From assembly GCF_004022705.2 (NCBI RefSeq), contig NZ_RZOY02000012.1, positions 123,208 through 187,207 of the forward strand: a stretch of 64,000 nucleotides of DNA, read 5' to 3'. Every line of letters starts with the position of its first letter. The first letter of the stretch is position 1. A model generated the notes under the pieces. It ran no database searches and was not told where the DNA came from. It saw only the letters and a program-made list of their open reading frames with translations. The position numbers and the translations under genes are program-made. Positions 8,340 through 17,102 of this stretch are shown here, in pieces. This stretch comes from Mesorhizobium sp. M2D.F.Ca.ET.226.01.1.1 (lineage in GTDB: Bacteria > Pseudomonadota > Alphaproteobacteria > Rhizobiales > Rhizobiaceae).

Positions 8340-9788
8340 CTACTTTTTCCTGACCGGCGCGAGGATGTCGAACGGCAGATCGTTCTTCTGTTCCGACGGC
8401 GTCCGCGCATAGGTCTCGGTGTCGGCCGTAGCCGGCACACCGAACTCCGCCCGCGCATAGGCGTCCGACTGCTTGGCCGGCTGGATGTTGAGCGTCTTCA
8501 GCAATTCCCCGGTTGCGGCCAGCAACCGGTATTCCGCAAACAGCGACGCGTAGGACGACGTGTCGGCCAGCGTTGCGGTGTTGAAGCGCGTGTTCTGGGC
8601 ATCGAGCACATCGAGTAGCGAGCGCTGTCCGACCTTGAACTGCTCGCGGTAGGAAGCGACGAGCTTTTCATTGGTGGCTGCCTGCTGACGCAGCGTCTTT
8701 GCAAGGTCGGCCTGGCGGAAGCGGCGGTCCCAGGAGGTGCGGACAGCTTCCTCGATCTCGCGCTGCACCTGGTGCAACGCAAGACGCTGCTCGCTGGTGC
8801 GGCGGATCTGCTCCTGTTCGTTGGCCTTGTCGATACCACCGCGATAGAGATTCCAGCGCAGCACCACCCGGGCCTGCAGGTCGCTGGTGTCGCCATTGTC
8901 GCCATCGATATCGTACCCGCCGCGGGCGACACCCTCGGCGGAGATTGTCGGACCGTATTTCGCCCGCGCCGCATCGACCAGCGAAGCCGCGGCGTCGATA
9001 TCGCTGTTGGCCATATGGACACGCGGATTGTTCTGCCTGGCAAGCCCGATCGCATCGTCCAGCGACCGCGGCAGGGCGGCTGAGACATCAGCCGGCCGCG
9101 ATGGGCTGGTCAGCGGCTTGCCGACATTCTTGAAGAAGCGGATCTTGGCCGCCTCGAGTTCCTCGGTTGCCTCCTGCATCCGCGCCTTGGCGGCAAAGAG
9201 GCGTTCCTCGGCTTGCTGACGGTCGGCATCGTTGAGCGCGCCGCCAGCGATGCCTTGCTTGATGTCGCTGAGGATGGACTGATGAAAGCCAAGGTTCTTC
9301 TTGGCTTCGGCCACGATCGAAGCCTGCAGCATATACTCCAGATAGTCCTGGACGACCGCAAGTCCGATGAACTCGGACCGCTCCAGAACCCGGAAGGAAG
9401 CTCCGTCGACCCGCGAGGCCTGACGATTGAGTTCCGCCCGCCTCGCGCCGCTGTCGTAAAGCGTCTGCGAAACGGTAAGGTCGGCCTCGTTCGGATAAAG
9501 GGCTTTGTGATCCTCGTCGAGCGCGCGCCGTGTGTCATTGTCCAGGCGGCGAACGCCGGTCGACGCTTCCAGATCGACGCTCGGAAGATAAAGGCCTTTC
9601 GCCTGGCGCAGCTCGAATTCGATCGCTTCGCGATTTTCGATCGCCTGGCCAATCTCTGGATTGGATTCCACAGCGACTGCAACGGCTTCCTTGAGCGTGA
9701 GTGCACTGGCGCTACCGCAAGCCAGCATCGACACCGTAATGGCAAGCGCAACGCGCCAGCCGACGGTAATTTTACCCGTCCTGGTCAT
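8340..9788 (-). CDS. TolC-family outer-membrane channel of the type I secretion system
   Basis: The product has 482 residues. A signal peptide (about residues 1-29, SASALT) is followed by the two-repeat helical organisation of TolC proteins: LKEAVAVAVESNPEIGQA near the start, and the repeated LDDAIGLARQNNPRVHMAN half-way. The typical SLLDVLDAQNTRF and YRLLAATGELL segments are near the end. It is the first gene of the leftward secretion operon, and its promoter should lie in 9789-10090. Lap-type loci carry the corresponding gene as lapE. Confidence 0.9.
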   Translation of the reverse strand: MTRTGKITVGWRVALAITVSMLACGSASALTLKEAVAVAVESNPEIGQAIENREAIEFELRQAKGLYLPSVDLEASTGVRRLDNDTRRALDEDHKALYPNEADLTVSQTLYDSGARRAELNRQASRVDGASFRVLERSEFIGLAVVQDYLEYMLQASIVAEAKKNLGFHQSILSDIKQGIAGGALNDADRQQAEERLFAAKARMQEATEELEAAKIRFFKNVGKPLTSPSRPADVSAALPRSLDDAIGLARQNNPRVHMANSDIDAAASLVDAARAKYGPTISAEGVARGGYDIDGDNGDTSDLQARVVLRWNLYRGGIDKANEQEQIRRTSEQRLALHQVQREIEEAVRTSWDRRFRQADLAKTLRQQAATNEKLVASYREQFKVGQRSLLDVLDAQNTRFNTATLADTSSYASLFAEYRLLAATGELLKTLNIQPAKQSDAYARAEFGVPATADTETYARTPSEQKNDLPFDILAPVRKK

Positions 9789-10097
9789 TTCTACCCCGTG
9801 ACTATCCCCGCGCCATTTTGTTTTTATTGGCGCCTATTTGCCCAAGCCTGCCACCGGAGCTTTCGGCCAGTATCTATCAGATTTTTCGAGGATGTGAGTG
9901 CATAATGGATTAGGCACCACTTAAAAGGGCGATTCACGGCATTAGAGCCAATGCCTGTAGCAAAAATGGCACATAACCGAGTGCCGCAGGCGAGGGGCCG
10001 TCAGCCCAAAACGGGCCGCTATGGTTAATGATCTGGAACCAATGGCGATTCGTGCGGCGGCCATGCTGAGGCCTGTTTCAACGGTACCGTGCCGCAG
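9789..10097. other. Non-coding region upstream of the secretion operon
   Basis: No convincing gene is seen. The first part is relatively AT-rich (around 9815-9960) and probably holds the promoter of the tolC-like operon. The rest leads into a decayed SDR fragment. Confidence 0.5.
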
Positions 10098-10292
10098 GAA
10101 ACTACCGACCAAGCCGCTAACGACAAGAATGTTGGCGCCAGTGATCTGCGCCGCCGCCGGCGGCGCCAGAAACACCACCGTTCCCACGACATCGACCGGA
10201 TCGCTGATGCGGTCGAGCGGGGTGGCCCAGAACGTGCGCGTGAAATCCTGGTCGGCAAGCAAGAGGCGGGTGAAGGCCGGCGTGGCATCAGC
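10098..10292 (-). pseudogene. Remnant of a short-chain dehydrogenase (C-terminal fragment)
   Basis: The reading frame encodes a typical SDR C-terminus: TPAFTRLL, PLDRISDPVDVVGTVVFL, then AAAQITGANILV. The catalytic and Rossmann parts are missing: an in-frame TGA lies at 10293-10295 and the sequence upstream does not look like protein. The usual VDGG end reads VVSG and the frame runs on without the normal stop. This is best read as a truncated relic. Confidence 0.55.
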
Positions 10293-10468
10293 TCATCCGA
10301 CATTCGCCGGTCGCGCCGCGGAAGTCAGAAGGTCGCGGCTAGTTGAGGAAAAACTGCTGCGGCTTTGCAAAGCATGCGCAAGAAATCGCCATGCTCGCCT
10401 GCTTTGGTTGGCAAACCGGGATCGTTCGCTGTAATGCCAGCCGGAAGCAAAAGCGTGGAACGTCTTGC

Positions 10469-11809
10469 ATGACCAATGTCGTCCTGACCGGGCTTGCCCG
10501 TGATCTCGCTCGGCGCGCCGCCGAGGGCAGGCCGGTGCGCATCGGCGTCATCGGCTCCGGCGAGATGGGCACCGATCTGGTGACGCAGGGCATGCTGATG
10601 CCGGGCATTTCGATCGCGGCCATTTCTACGCGCCGCCCGCACACCGCGCGCGAGGCGATCCGTATCGCCTATGGGGACGAAGCGATGGCCGCCGAGGCCG
10701 AAACGGCCTCCCGGGTCACCCAGGCGATCGAGGCTGGCCGCATCGCCATCACCTCGAACGAGATGCTGGTCACCAACCCGTTGATCGACGTCGTCATCGA
10801 CGCCACGGGCAAACCGGGCGTCGCCGCCGATTTCGACCTGATGGCCATGGAGCATGGCAAGCACCTAGTGATGATGAATGTCGAGGCCGACGTGACCATC
10901 GGCTGCTACCTGAAGCAGCAGGCCGACCGCTTGGGTGTGGTCTACTCGGTTGGCGCCGGCGACGAGCCGTCAAGCTGCATGGAACTGATCGAATTTGCCT
11001 CGGCGCTTGGGCTGACCATCGTCGCGGCCGGCAAGGGCAAGAACAACCCGCTCAACCACGACGCTGTCCCGGACGACTACCGGGAGGAGGCTGAACGCCG
11101 CAACATGAACCCGCGCATGCTGGTCGAGTTCGTCGATGGCTCGAAAACCATGGTCGAGATGTGCGCCATCGCCAACGCCACCGGCCTGGTGCCGGATGTT
11201 CCCGGCATGCATGGTCCCAAGGCCGATCGCGACCACCTGGCCAAGGTGCTGATCCCGAAGGAGGATGGCGGCCTCCTGTCGAGGAAAGGCGTGGTCGACT
11301 ACACGATCGGCAAAGGCGTGGCGCCCGGGGTCTTCGTCATTGTCGAGGCGACGCATCCGCGCGTCGTCGAGCGCATGGACGACCTGCATGTCGGCAAGGG
11401 TCCCTACTACGGCCTGTTCAGGCCCTATCACCTGACCTCGCTGGAAGTGCCGCTGACTGCAGCCCGAATCATGCTGCATGGCAAGCCCGACATGGTGCCT
11501 CTGCCGAAGCCCGTGGCGGAAGTCTGCGCGGTCGCCAAGCGCGACCTTGCCGCCGGCGAGGCCTTCGATGCCATCGGCGAGACCTGCTACCGCTCCTGGA
11601 CCATGATGGTCGCCGATGCCCGCGCCAGCCGCGCCCTGCCGGTCGGGCTGCTCGAAGGCGGCAAGGTGCTGAAGCCTGTCAGGAAAGGCGAGCTGCTGAC
11701 GGCGGATAATTCTGCGCCGGACCGGACGACGAAGCTCTACGCTTTGCGCCAGCTCCAGGACGAGATGCTGTACGGTGCGAAGGTTACTTACCCAGCTCTA
11801 TCGACCTGA
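10469..11809 (+). CDS. NAD(P)-dependent oxidoreductase with SAF domain (COG4091, homoserine dehydrogenase-like)
   Basis: The product has 446 residues. The N-terminal Rossmann fold has VRIGVIGSGEMGTDLV; then IDVVIDATGKPG and the GAGDEPSSCMELIEFA segment follow. The C-terminal SAF-like part includes AVAKRDLAAGEAFDAIGET. The architecture is that of COG4091, often labelled predicted homoserine dehydrogenase, but the true substrate is unknown and a sugar-acid or aldehyde substrate is equally possible. The ATG at 10469 has GGAA about 10 nt upstream; the frame is open further upstream but without protein-like sequence. Its 3' end overlaps the convergent proC by 26 nt. Confidence 0.75.
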   Translation: MTNVVLTGLARDLARRAAEGRPVRIGVIGSGEMGTDLVTQGMLMPGISIAAISTRRPHTAREAIRIAYGDEAMAAEAETASRVTQAIEAGRIAITSNEMLVTNPLIDVVIDATGKPGVAADFDLMAMEHGKHLVMMNVEADVTIGCYLKQQADRLGVVYSVGAGDEPSSCMELIEFASALGLTIVAAGKGKNNPLNHDAVPDDYREEAERRNMNPRMLVEFVDGSKTMVEMCAIANATGLVPDVPGMHGPKADRDHLAKVLIPKEDGGLLSRKGVVDYTIGKGVAPGVFVIVEATHPRVVERMDDLHVGKGPYYGLFRPYHLTSLEVPLTAARIMLHGKPDMVPLPKPVAEVCAVAKRDLAAGEAFDAIGETCYRSWTMMVADARASRALPVGLLEGGKVLKPVRKGELLTADNSAPDRTTKLYALRQLQDEMLYGAKVTYPALST

Positions 11810-12599
11810 GCCGCGCCGCCTCGACGGCTTCCGTAACAAGGTTCGTTAGCCGGTCCCCGCCCATGAGCACGGCGAGTGCGGCGGCTGTCGTGCCGTTGGG
11901 GCTGGTCACCTGCTGGCGCAGCACGCCCGGTTCCTCATCGCTTTCGCTGGCGAGCGAGGCGGCGCCGAAAACGGTCTGCATGGCAAGCAGCTTGGCGGTC
12001 TCGGCCGGCAGGCCGGCCTTCTCGGCCGCAATCGTCAGCGCCTCGATGAAGTGGAAGATATAGGCGGGGCCGGAGCCGGAGACGGCCGTCACGGCATCCA
12101 TGAGGCCCTCGTCGTCGATCGTCGTCACGACCCCGCTGGCGGACAAAAGCTCGAGGACGAAGCGGCGGACGTCGTCGGAGACCAGCGGGTTGGAGAACAC
12201 CACCATCATGCCCTTGCCGATCGCAGCCGGCGTGTTCGGCATACAGCGGATCACTGGCGCGTGCTCGCCGAGAATAGTTTCGAACGTGGCGACCGGTGTG
12301 CCGGCGGCAATGCTGAGAAAACTGGTCCTGCCGTCGCCGAAGCGCTTGTAGTCAGCCGTCACCTCGCGGATCACCTGCGGTTTTACCGCAATGACGACGA
12401 GATCGGGCACGGTATCGGCTGGAATGCCTGCGGCGTCGGCGGCGGCGCGACAGCCGAGATGTTCGGCGCGCTGACGCAGTTCCGCATTGGGCTCGACCAC
12501 GAACATCGCCGACGGTTCGAGCTTTGCGGATTTCAGCCAGCCTGAGAGCATGGCGTAACCCATATTGCCGCAACCGGCGAGAACGAGCCTGATCGTCAT
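11784..12599 (-). CDS. proC: Pyrroline-5-carboxylate reductase
   Basis: The product has 271 residues, matching the usual length. It catalyses the last step of proline synthesis, reducing pyrroline-5-carboxylate with NAD(P)H. The N-terminal dinucleotide fold has LVLAGCGNMGYAMLSGWL. IRCMPNTPAAIGKGM and the family signature region AVSGSGPAYIFHFIEAL are present. A GGAGG about 6 nt before the ATG at 12599 supports that start over an ATG 15 nt upstream. It is convergent with the COG4091 gene. Confidence 0.93.
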   Translation of the reverse strand: MTIRLVLAGCGNMGYAMLSGWLKSAKLEPSAMFVVEPNAELRQRAEHLGCRAAADAAGIPADTVPDLVVIAVKPQVIREVTADYKRFGDGRTSFLSIAAGTPVATFETILGEHAPVIRCMPNTPAAIGKGMMVVFSNPLVSDDVRRFVLELLSASGVVTTIDDEGLMDAVTAVSGSGPAYIFHFIEALTIAAEKAGLPAETAKLLAMQTVFGAASLASESDEEPGVLRQQVTSPNGTTAAALAVLMGGDRLTNLVTEAVEAARLRSIELGK

Positions 12600-12681
12600 C
12601 AAAAACCTCCGCAAGAAGCCTTTCCTTAGACGCTTGCGCGGCGGCGGGAAAGTCCAGCTCAGCGAAGACGATCGGCCGGGG

Positions 12682-14007
12682 TCAGGGGGAAAGGCGAACC
12701 GGGATCGGTCGCAGCGAGACTTGTCTTAGGCCAAGCACGCCCAGCACGAAGAACAGCCAGACGGGATCGCCGCGATGGAAGAAGAAGCTTTCCAGGAAAC
12801 CGTTCAGCGCCGTGAACAGCACCACCATCATGAAGAAATCGCCGAGGAAGATGTTTTCCTTGCGCGCCGGGATGCGCATGTAGTCGCGCAAAGGCGCGAT
12901 CAGGAAGGTGTAGACTGCGACGCACAGCGCCGGGATGCCCATCAGCACGGCGATGTCAAGATAGCCGTCATGGCCATGCACGATGGTGCGGATGTCCCAG
13001 GGCCTGTCGAAGGGCTGGTCCTGGTTGAGCAGCAGCGGCGTCCCCCAGAAGCTTTCATAGCCGTAGCCGGTCCATGGCCTCTTCGCCAGCATGTCGCCCG
13101 CGAACTCCCAAAGCGTCGTGCGTCCGGTATAGGTCAGGTTCGGGAAATAGGCCGCCGCCAGGTGTTTCACCGGCGGGATGAAGACGATGCCCAGCGTGCC
13201 GATGGCGGTCGCGATGATGGCCAGCGCAAACAGGATCGGCGTGCCGAGCCGCATGCCGATGAGGCTGGGCAGCACGACGATCATGATCGAGAATGGAACC
13301 AGCCCGGCCGTGGTCTTCGAGCCGGTGTGCAGCATGAACACCATCGCCGCGCAGAAGATGCCGACCCCCCACCAGCGCTGGCCGCGCCGGAAGAGATAGA
13401 GCCCGGCAAAGCTGAAACAGGCCATCACCGGACCGGCGATGTTCTTATGCGTGAAGACGCCGCGCCACAGGCCGGCATGCTCGGGCTCCTGCGAGTCGGC
13501 GGTGTGCAGCGCCTCATGCGGGAAGACGATCAGACCGATATAGGACAGGCCGATCACCACCACGGCGGTGAAGATGACCACCCTGGAGAAGGAGTCCGCG
13601 TCGCGCGGCAGCACCAGGATCGTCGCCATTGTGATGATGCCGATCATGGTGAAGGAGGCGGCGCGCATTGCCGCCGGTGGATCGGTGGCGAGCACCACCG
13701 ACAGGAAGAAGAAGCCCAGCATCAGCGCCCAAGATGGGCTGACCAGCGAGCGCACCACGCGGGGGTCGGCGAAGGCGAGCAGCGCGAAGATCGAGACGGC
13801 GCCGAGCGAGCCGAAGCCGAGCTGGTTGACGATATCGCCGCCCTCGCCGGTCAGTTCCGCGCCCGCCGGCTGGAAGGGCCGGAACGAGACCATGATGACG
13901 GTGAACAGGAGCGCGGCGATGGCCGTCGCCACACCTTGCCTGGTGAAGGCGGCGCCGAGCGGCGCGCGCTCAATTTTTCTCAGGCTGTCGGTACTGCTCA
14001 TTGGCAT
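12682..14007 (-). CDS. O-antigen ligase/ExoQ-like polysaccharide polymerase
   Basis: About 441 residues, with ten or more membrane helices. The Wzy_C/O-antigen-ligase landmarks are visible: GLWRGVFTHKNIAGPVMA, then TGSKTTAGLV, and the periplasmic segment YTGRTTLWEF, RPWTGYGYESFW and VHGHDGYLDIAVLMG. ExoQ-type proteins polymerise lipid-linked repeat units of exopolysaccharide in the inner membrane. The N-terminus overlaps the end of the preceding GT2 gene, so the two are probably co-translated. The start (14007, or ATG at 14001) is not decided by a clear ribosome site. Confidence 0.82.
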   Translation of the reverse strand: MPMSSTDSLRKIERAPLGAAFTRQGVATAIAALLFTVIMVSFRPFQPAGAELTGEGGDIVNQLGFGSLGAVSIFALLAFADPRVVRSLVSPSWALMLGFFFLSVVLATDPPAAMRAASFTMIGIITMATILVLPRDADSFSRVVIFTAVVVIGLSYIGLIVFPHEALHTADSQEPEHAGLWRGVFTHKNIAGPVMACFSFAGLYLFRRGQRWWGVGIFCAAMVFMLHTGSKTTAGLVPFSIMIVVLPSLIGMRLGTPILFALAIIATAIGTLGIVFIPPVKHLAAAYFPNLTYTGRTTLWEFAGDMLAKRPWTGYGYESFWGTPLLLNQDQPFDRPWDIRTIVHGHDGYLDIAVLMGIPALCVAVYTFLIAPLRDYMRIPARKENIFLGDFFMMVVLFTALNGFLESFFFHRGDPVWLFFVLGVLGLRQVSLRPIPVRLSP

Positions 14008-15007
14008 ATCCGAATTCGGCAAGCACCCGGCCGAGCGCGACATAGACCGGATAGAGGCCTGTCGTCAGCGAGCCGGTGCGCGCCAGCCGGATGGCGCCGC
14101 GCAACGGCGAGGCCGCGAGCAGCGCCAGGCTTTTCAGGAAAACTTTAAAGCCGGCAAACGGCGTGCCGGCCCGCTTCTTCTTTTCGACCAGCGTCGAGAT
14201 CACGCCATTGCGCAGGCTGCGGGCGCGGATCCAGTCGGCTTCGACGCGCCGTGCCGGCACGGTCTCGTTGACCTTTGCCTCGGCGCACCAGCCGAGCACG
14301 AAGCCTTTCTGCGCCGAACGGCTGAGGAAGTCGGAATCGCCGCCGCCCATGAAATTGAATCGCAAGTCGAGGAAGGGCGGTCCCATCGTGGCCAGCACGT
14401 CGCGCCCGACCAGCAGATTGCCGGACGAGTAAAGCGCCGGCACGCGGCCCGTTTCCCGATAGGGCGGTGCAAAGACCGGGTGCTCGGCCCATCTGGCGTG
14501 CCTCGCGTCGGCGAAGACCGGCACCTGTGGGCCGCCGACGATGTCGGCTTGCAGCGTCTCGGCTGCCTTGCACATGCGCTCCAGCCAGTCGGGTTCGGCG
14601 ATCTCGTCGTCGTCGATGACCAGGAGGTGCCTGAAGTTTGGAAACTGCAGGATCGCCGTCTGCCAGCCGGCATTGTAAGCGCTGCAATTGCCGCGCTCAT
14701 GCGCGATGATCACCATGCCGGGTATCTCGCCGCTCTCGAACAGCGGCAATACCGCGCTGGCGCTCTCGCGCGCCTCGGCCTCGTTCTCCATGACGATGAC
14801 GGCGAAGCGCCGGCCGGTCCGCTGCGCCTTGAGCGAAGCCAGGGTCTCCAGCACTTGCTTTGGCCGCTTGAAGGTCGGCAGCGTCACCACCACCTCGACG
14901 CTCTCGGCGGCAAGCCCCGGCGACCGCCCGGCGATCGATACAGAAGCGTCGGACGGCAAGGGGATCATCCGTTTTTGAGCAGCGTGGGTTTGCGCCCTCG
15001 ATAGCAT
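13970..15007 (-). CDS. Glycosyltransferase family 2
   Basis: Up to 345 residues, cytoplasmic. The GT-A fold starts at VEVVVTLPTFKRPKQVLETL. The nucleotide-sugar site is LLVIDDDEIAEPDWLERM, and the acceptor-side motif FNFMGGGDSDFLSRSAQ contains the GDSD acid residues. It resembles ExoM/ExoO-type transferases that extend a lipid-linked oligosaccharide. An internal ATG at 14968 is an alternative start, since no strong ribosome site precedes 15007. It is followed by the overlapping ExoQ-like gene and is divergent from the GT4 gene. Confidence 0.82.
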   Translation of the reverse strand: MLSRAQTHAAQKRMIPLPSDASVSIAGRSPGLAAESVEVVVTLPTFKRPKQVLETLASLKAQRTGRRFAVIVMENEAEARESASAVLPLFESGEIPGMVIIAHERGNCSAYNAGWQTAILQFPNFRHLLVIDDDEIAEPDWLERMCKAAETLQADIVGGPQVPVFADARHARWAEHPVFAPPYRETGRVPALYSSGNLLVGRDVLATMGPPFLDLRFNFMGGGDSDFLSRSAQKGFVLGWCAEAKVNETVPARRVEADWIRARSLRNGVISTLVEKKKRAGTPFAGFKVFLKSLALLAASPLRGAIRLARTGSLTTGLYPVYVALGRVLAEFGYANEQYRQPEKN

Positions 15008-15014
15008 CGCGGTG

Positions 15015-15029
15015 ATAACGTTTCGTTAA
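15015..15029. promoter_or_regulatory. CtrA-like box (ATAA-N7-TTAA)
   Basis: ATAACGTTTCGTTAA matches seven of the eight fixed bases of TTAA-N7-TTAA. It lies 8 nt upstream of the GT2 start at 15007, in the divergent region with the GT4 gene. A chance match is quite possible. Confidence 0.3.
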
Positions 15030-15138
15030 TCACCTTCTCGCCCGGCTGTCGGAAAAGCCGGGTCTTTGGCCTTTGACGGTGCCATTTAATCAAGGCTTCA
15101 CCGCGTTTTGCTACCGGCTGCACCTAAGGATAGGTGAG

Positions 15139-16311
15139 ATGCATCTGCTGTTCGCCACATCGATCGTGCCTGATGGCGCTCTCGCCTCGGGCTACGAGAT
15201 TGCCAACGCCGCAATCATCGACGCCTTGCGGCGCGCCGGCGTGCGCGTGACGGTGATGGGCTTCATCTGGCCGGGCAAGGCTCCGTCCGATCCGCAAAAC
15301 ACCATCGTGCTCGACGCTGTCGAGGTTCGCACCGAAAGCGCGTCGCCGCTGCAAAAGTTTGCCTGGCTGGGCAAGGCGGTTTCCTCCGGCCTTACCTTTG
15401 CCTCGGTCAAGCTGCGTGTCGTTTCCGATGCCGAGGTTCGCGCCGCCATCGATCGCGCCGGTCCCTTCGATGGCTATGTGCTGAATTCGGTGCAGTTCGC
15501 CGGCGCCTTCGAAAAGGCTCTCGCCGACCGTCCATTCGTCTTCGTCGCGCACAATGTCGAGCATCGCTCGGCCGAGGAGAACGCCGCCACGGCCGGCAGC
15601 GCCTTCCAGCGCTGGATGTTCCGCCGCGAGGCGAGACTGCTCAGGGTCGTGGAAGAGCGCCTCTGCGGCGCCGCCCGCTTCGTCTTCACGCTTGCCGAGG
15701 AGGACCGCGCGGCACTTGGCGTTGCCTTCGACAGACGCTCGGCGGTGCTGCCGCTGGTGACCCGGGCGCAGGCGCCGACGATCAAGGCGAAACGCCATGT
15801 CGATTGCGACGCCGCGCTGATCGGCACCTGGACCTGGCAGCCGAACCGCATCGGACTCGACTGGTTCCTGACGAAGGTCGTGCCGCATCTGAAGCCGGAT
15901 TTCCGTATCAGGATAGCGGGCAACATGCCTTCCGGCATCAGCTCGCCGCATCCCGGCGTTTCCTTTGTCGGCAGGGTTGCTGATGCGCAGGCTTTCGTGC
16001 GCGGCGCCGCCGCAATTCCCTTGATCAGCACCGCCGGCAGCGGGGTGCAGCTGAAGACCATCGAGACCTTCGAGCTCGGCCTGCCGTCCGTCGCCACCAG
16101 CCGCTCGCTGCGCGGCATCGGCTACCGTCCCGACAATTGCGTGGTGACCGACGATCCGATCGCTTTCGCGGCCGCCCTCCAGGCGGCAGCGGCAAACGTC
16201 CGCGACGTGGATGGCAGCGCCTTCCATCGCCGCCAGCTAAAGGCGCTCGACGCCGCGATCGGGCTTGGCCTGGAGAAGCTCGGCGCCGTCAGGCAGGAAG
16301 TCGCCGCATGA
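15139..16311 (+). CDS. Glycosyltransferase family 4 (GT-B)
   Basis: The product has 390 residues. The N-terminal half shows FVFVAHNVEHRSAEENA, typical of GT4 enzymes of rhizobial polysaccharide clusters. The C-terminal half has ALIGTWTWQPNRIGLDWFL and the donor-binding region IPLISTAGSGVQLKTIETF followed by GLPSVATS. AAGGA lies 8 nt before the ATG at 15139; the frame is open upstream to a GTG at 15073, but that extension is not conserved-looking. The 3' end overlaps the next gene by ATGA, so this is the first gene of a three-gene rightward operon. Confidence 0.85.
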   Translation: MHLLFATSIVPDGALASGYEIANAAIIDALRRAGVRVTVMGFIWPGKAPSDPQNTIVLDAVEVRTESASPLQKFAWLGKAVSSGLTFASVKLRVVSDAEVRAAIDRAGPFDGYVLNSVQFAGAFEKALADRPFVFVAHNVEHRSAEENAATAGSAFQRWMFRREARLLRVVEERLCGAARFVFTLAEEDRAALGVAFDRRSAVLPLVTRAQAPTIKAKRHVDCDAALIGTWTWQPNRIGLDWFLTKVVPHLKPDFRIRIAGNMPSGISSPHPGVSFVGRVADAQAFVRGAAAIPLISTAGSGVQLKTIETFELGLPSVATSRSLRGIGYRPDNCVVTDDPIAFAAALQAAAANVRDVDGSAFHRRQLKALDAAIGLGLEKLGAVRQEVAA

Positions 16312-17102
16312 ACATGCACACCGCGCGCGCCGCCTTCGGCTTCGACACGCTCAAGACCATTCTCGGCATTCCGGTGCTGGCCATACGCTGGGACGAGGCC
16401 ATCACCTTGCTCACCCGGCTGATCGACGAGCGCCGCTTCACCAAGGTGAGTTTCCTCAACGCCCACAATGCCAACCTCGCCTGCACCGATGCGGTCTTTG
16501 CCGAGGCGCTGGAAAACTTCCTCATCCTCCCCGATGGCGTCGGCGTCGACATGGCGGCAAAGCTGCTTTACGGCGCGCCTTTCCCCAGCAACCTCAACGG
16601 CACCGACTTCATCCCGGCCTTCCTGCAGGCATCGTCGCACCCGCTGACGGTGGCGCTGCTCGGCACGACGCGCGCCAATGCCGAAGCCGCGTGTGCGAAG
16701 CTTTCGACGCTCGCCGTGCAGCACAATTTCGTCGTCATCCACGACGGCTTCTTCTCCGCCGCCGAGGAGCCGGCGATCCTCGAACGCATCGCCAGGCTGC
16801 GGCCAGATGTGCTGCTCGTTGCCATGGGCGTGCCGCGTCAGGAATTGTGGATCGAGCGCCACATCGACAGCCGTCATTGCACGCTGCCGGTCGCCGTCGG
16901 CGCGCTGCTCGATTTCATGAGCGGCTCGGTGCCGCGCGCGCCGCTTTGGCTGCGCCGGCTGCGGCTCGAATGGCTGTTCCGGCTGTGGATCGAACCCCGC
17001 CGCTTGTGGCGCCGCTACATCGTCGGCAACCCGCTCTTCCTGTGGCGCGTCGTGAGGCAGAAGCTGTCGCTTGGGCCGCGACCGGCGGAGGCACGCCGGT
17101 GA
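16308..17102 (+). CDS. WecG/TagA/CpsF-family glycosyltransferase
   Basis: The product has 264 residues. Family landmarks run in order: FLNAHNANLACTDAVF, then ILPDGVGVDMAAKLL, NGTDFIPAFL, VLLVAMGVPRQELWIERH and AVGALLDFMSG, followed by PLWLRRLRLEWLFRL. In Gram-negatives the family adds ManNAcA, glucuronate-type or other residues to undecaprenyl-linked sugars. The start overlaps the GT4 stop (ATGA) and the stop overlaps the next start (GTGA), so the three genes are translated together. Confidence 0.92.
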   Translation: MNMHTARAAFGFDTLKTILGIPVLAIRWDEAITLLTRLIDERRFTKVSFLNAHNANLACTDAVFAEALENFLILPDGVGVDMAAKLLYGAPFPSNLNGTDFIPAFLQASSHPLTVALLGTTRANAEAACAKLSTLAVQHNFVVIHDGFFSAAEEPAILERIARLRPDVLLVAMGVPRQELWIERHIDSRHCTLPVAVGALLDFMSGSVPRAPLWLRRLRLEWLFRLWIEPRRLWRRYIVGNPLFLWRVVRQKLSLGPRPAEARR

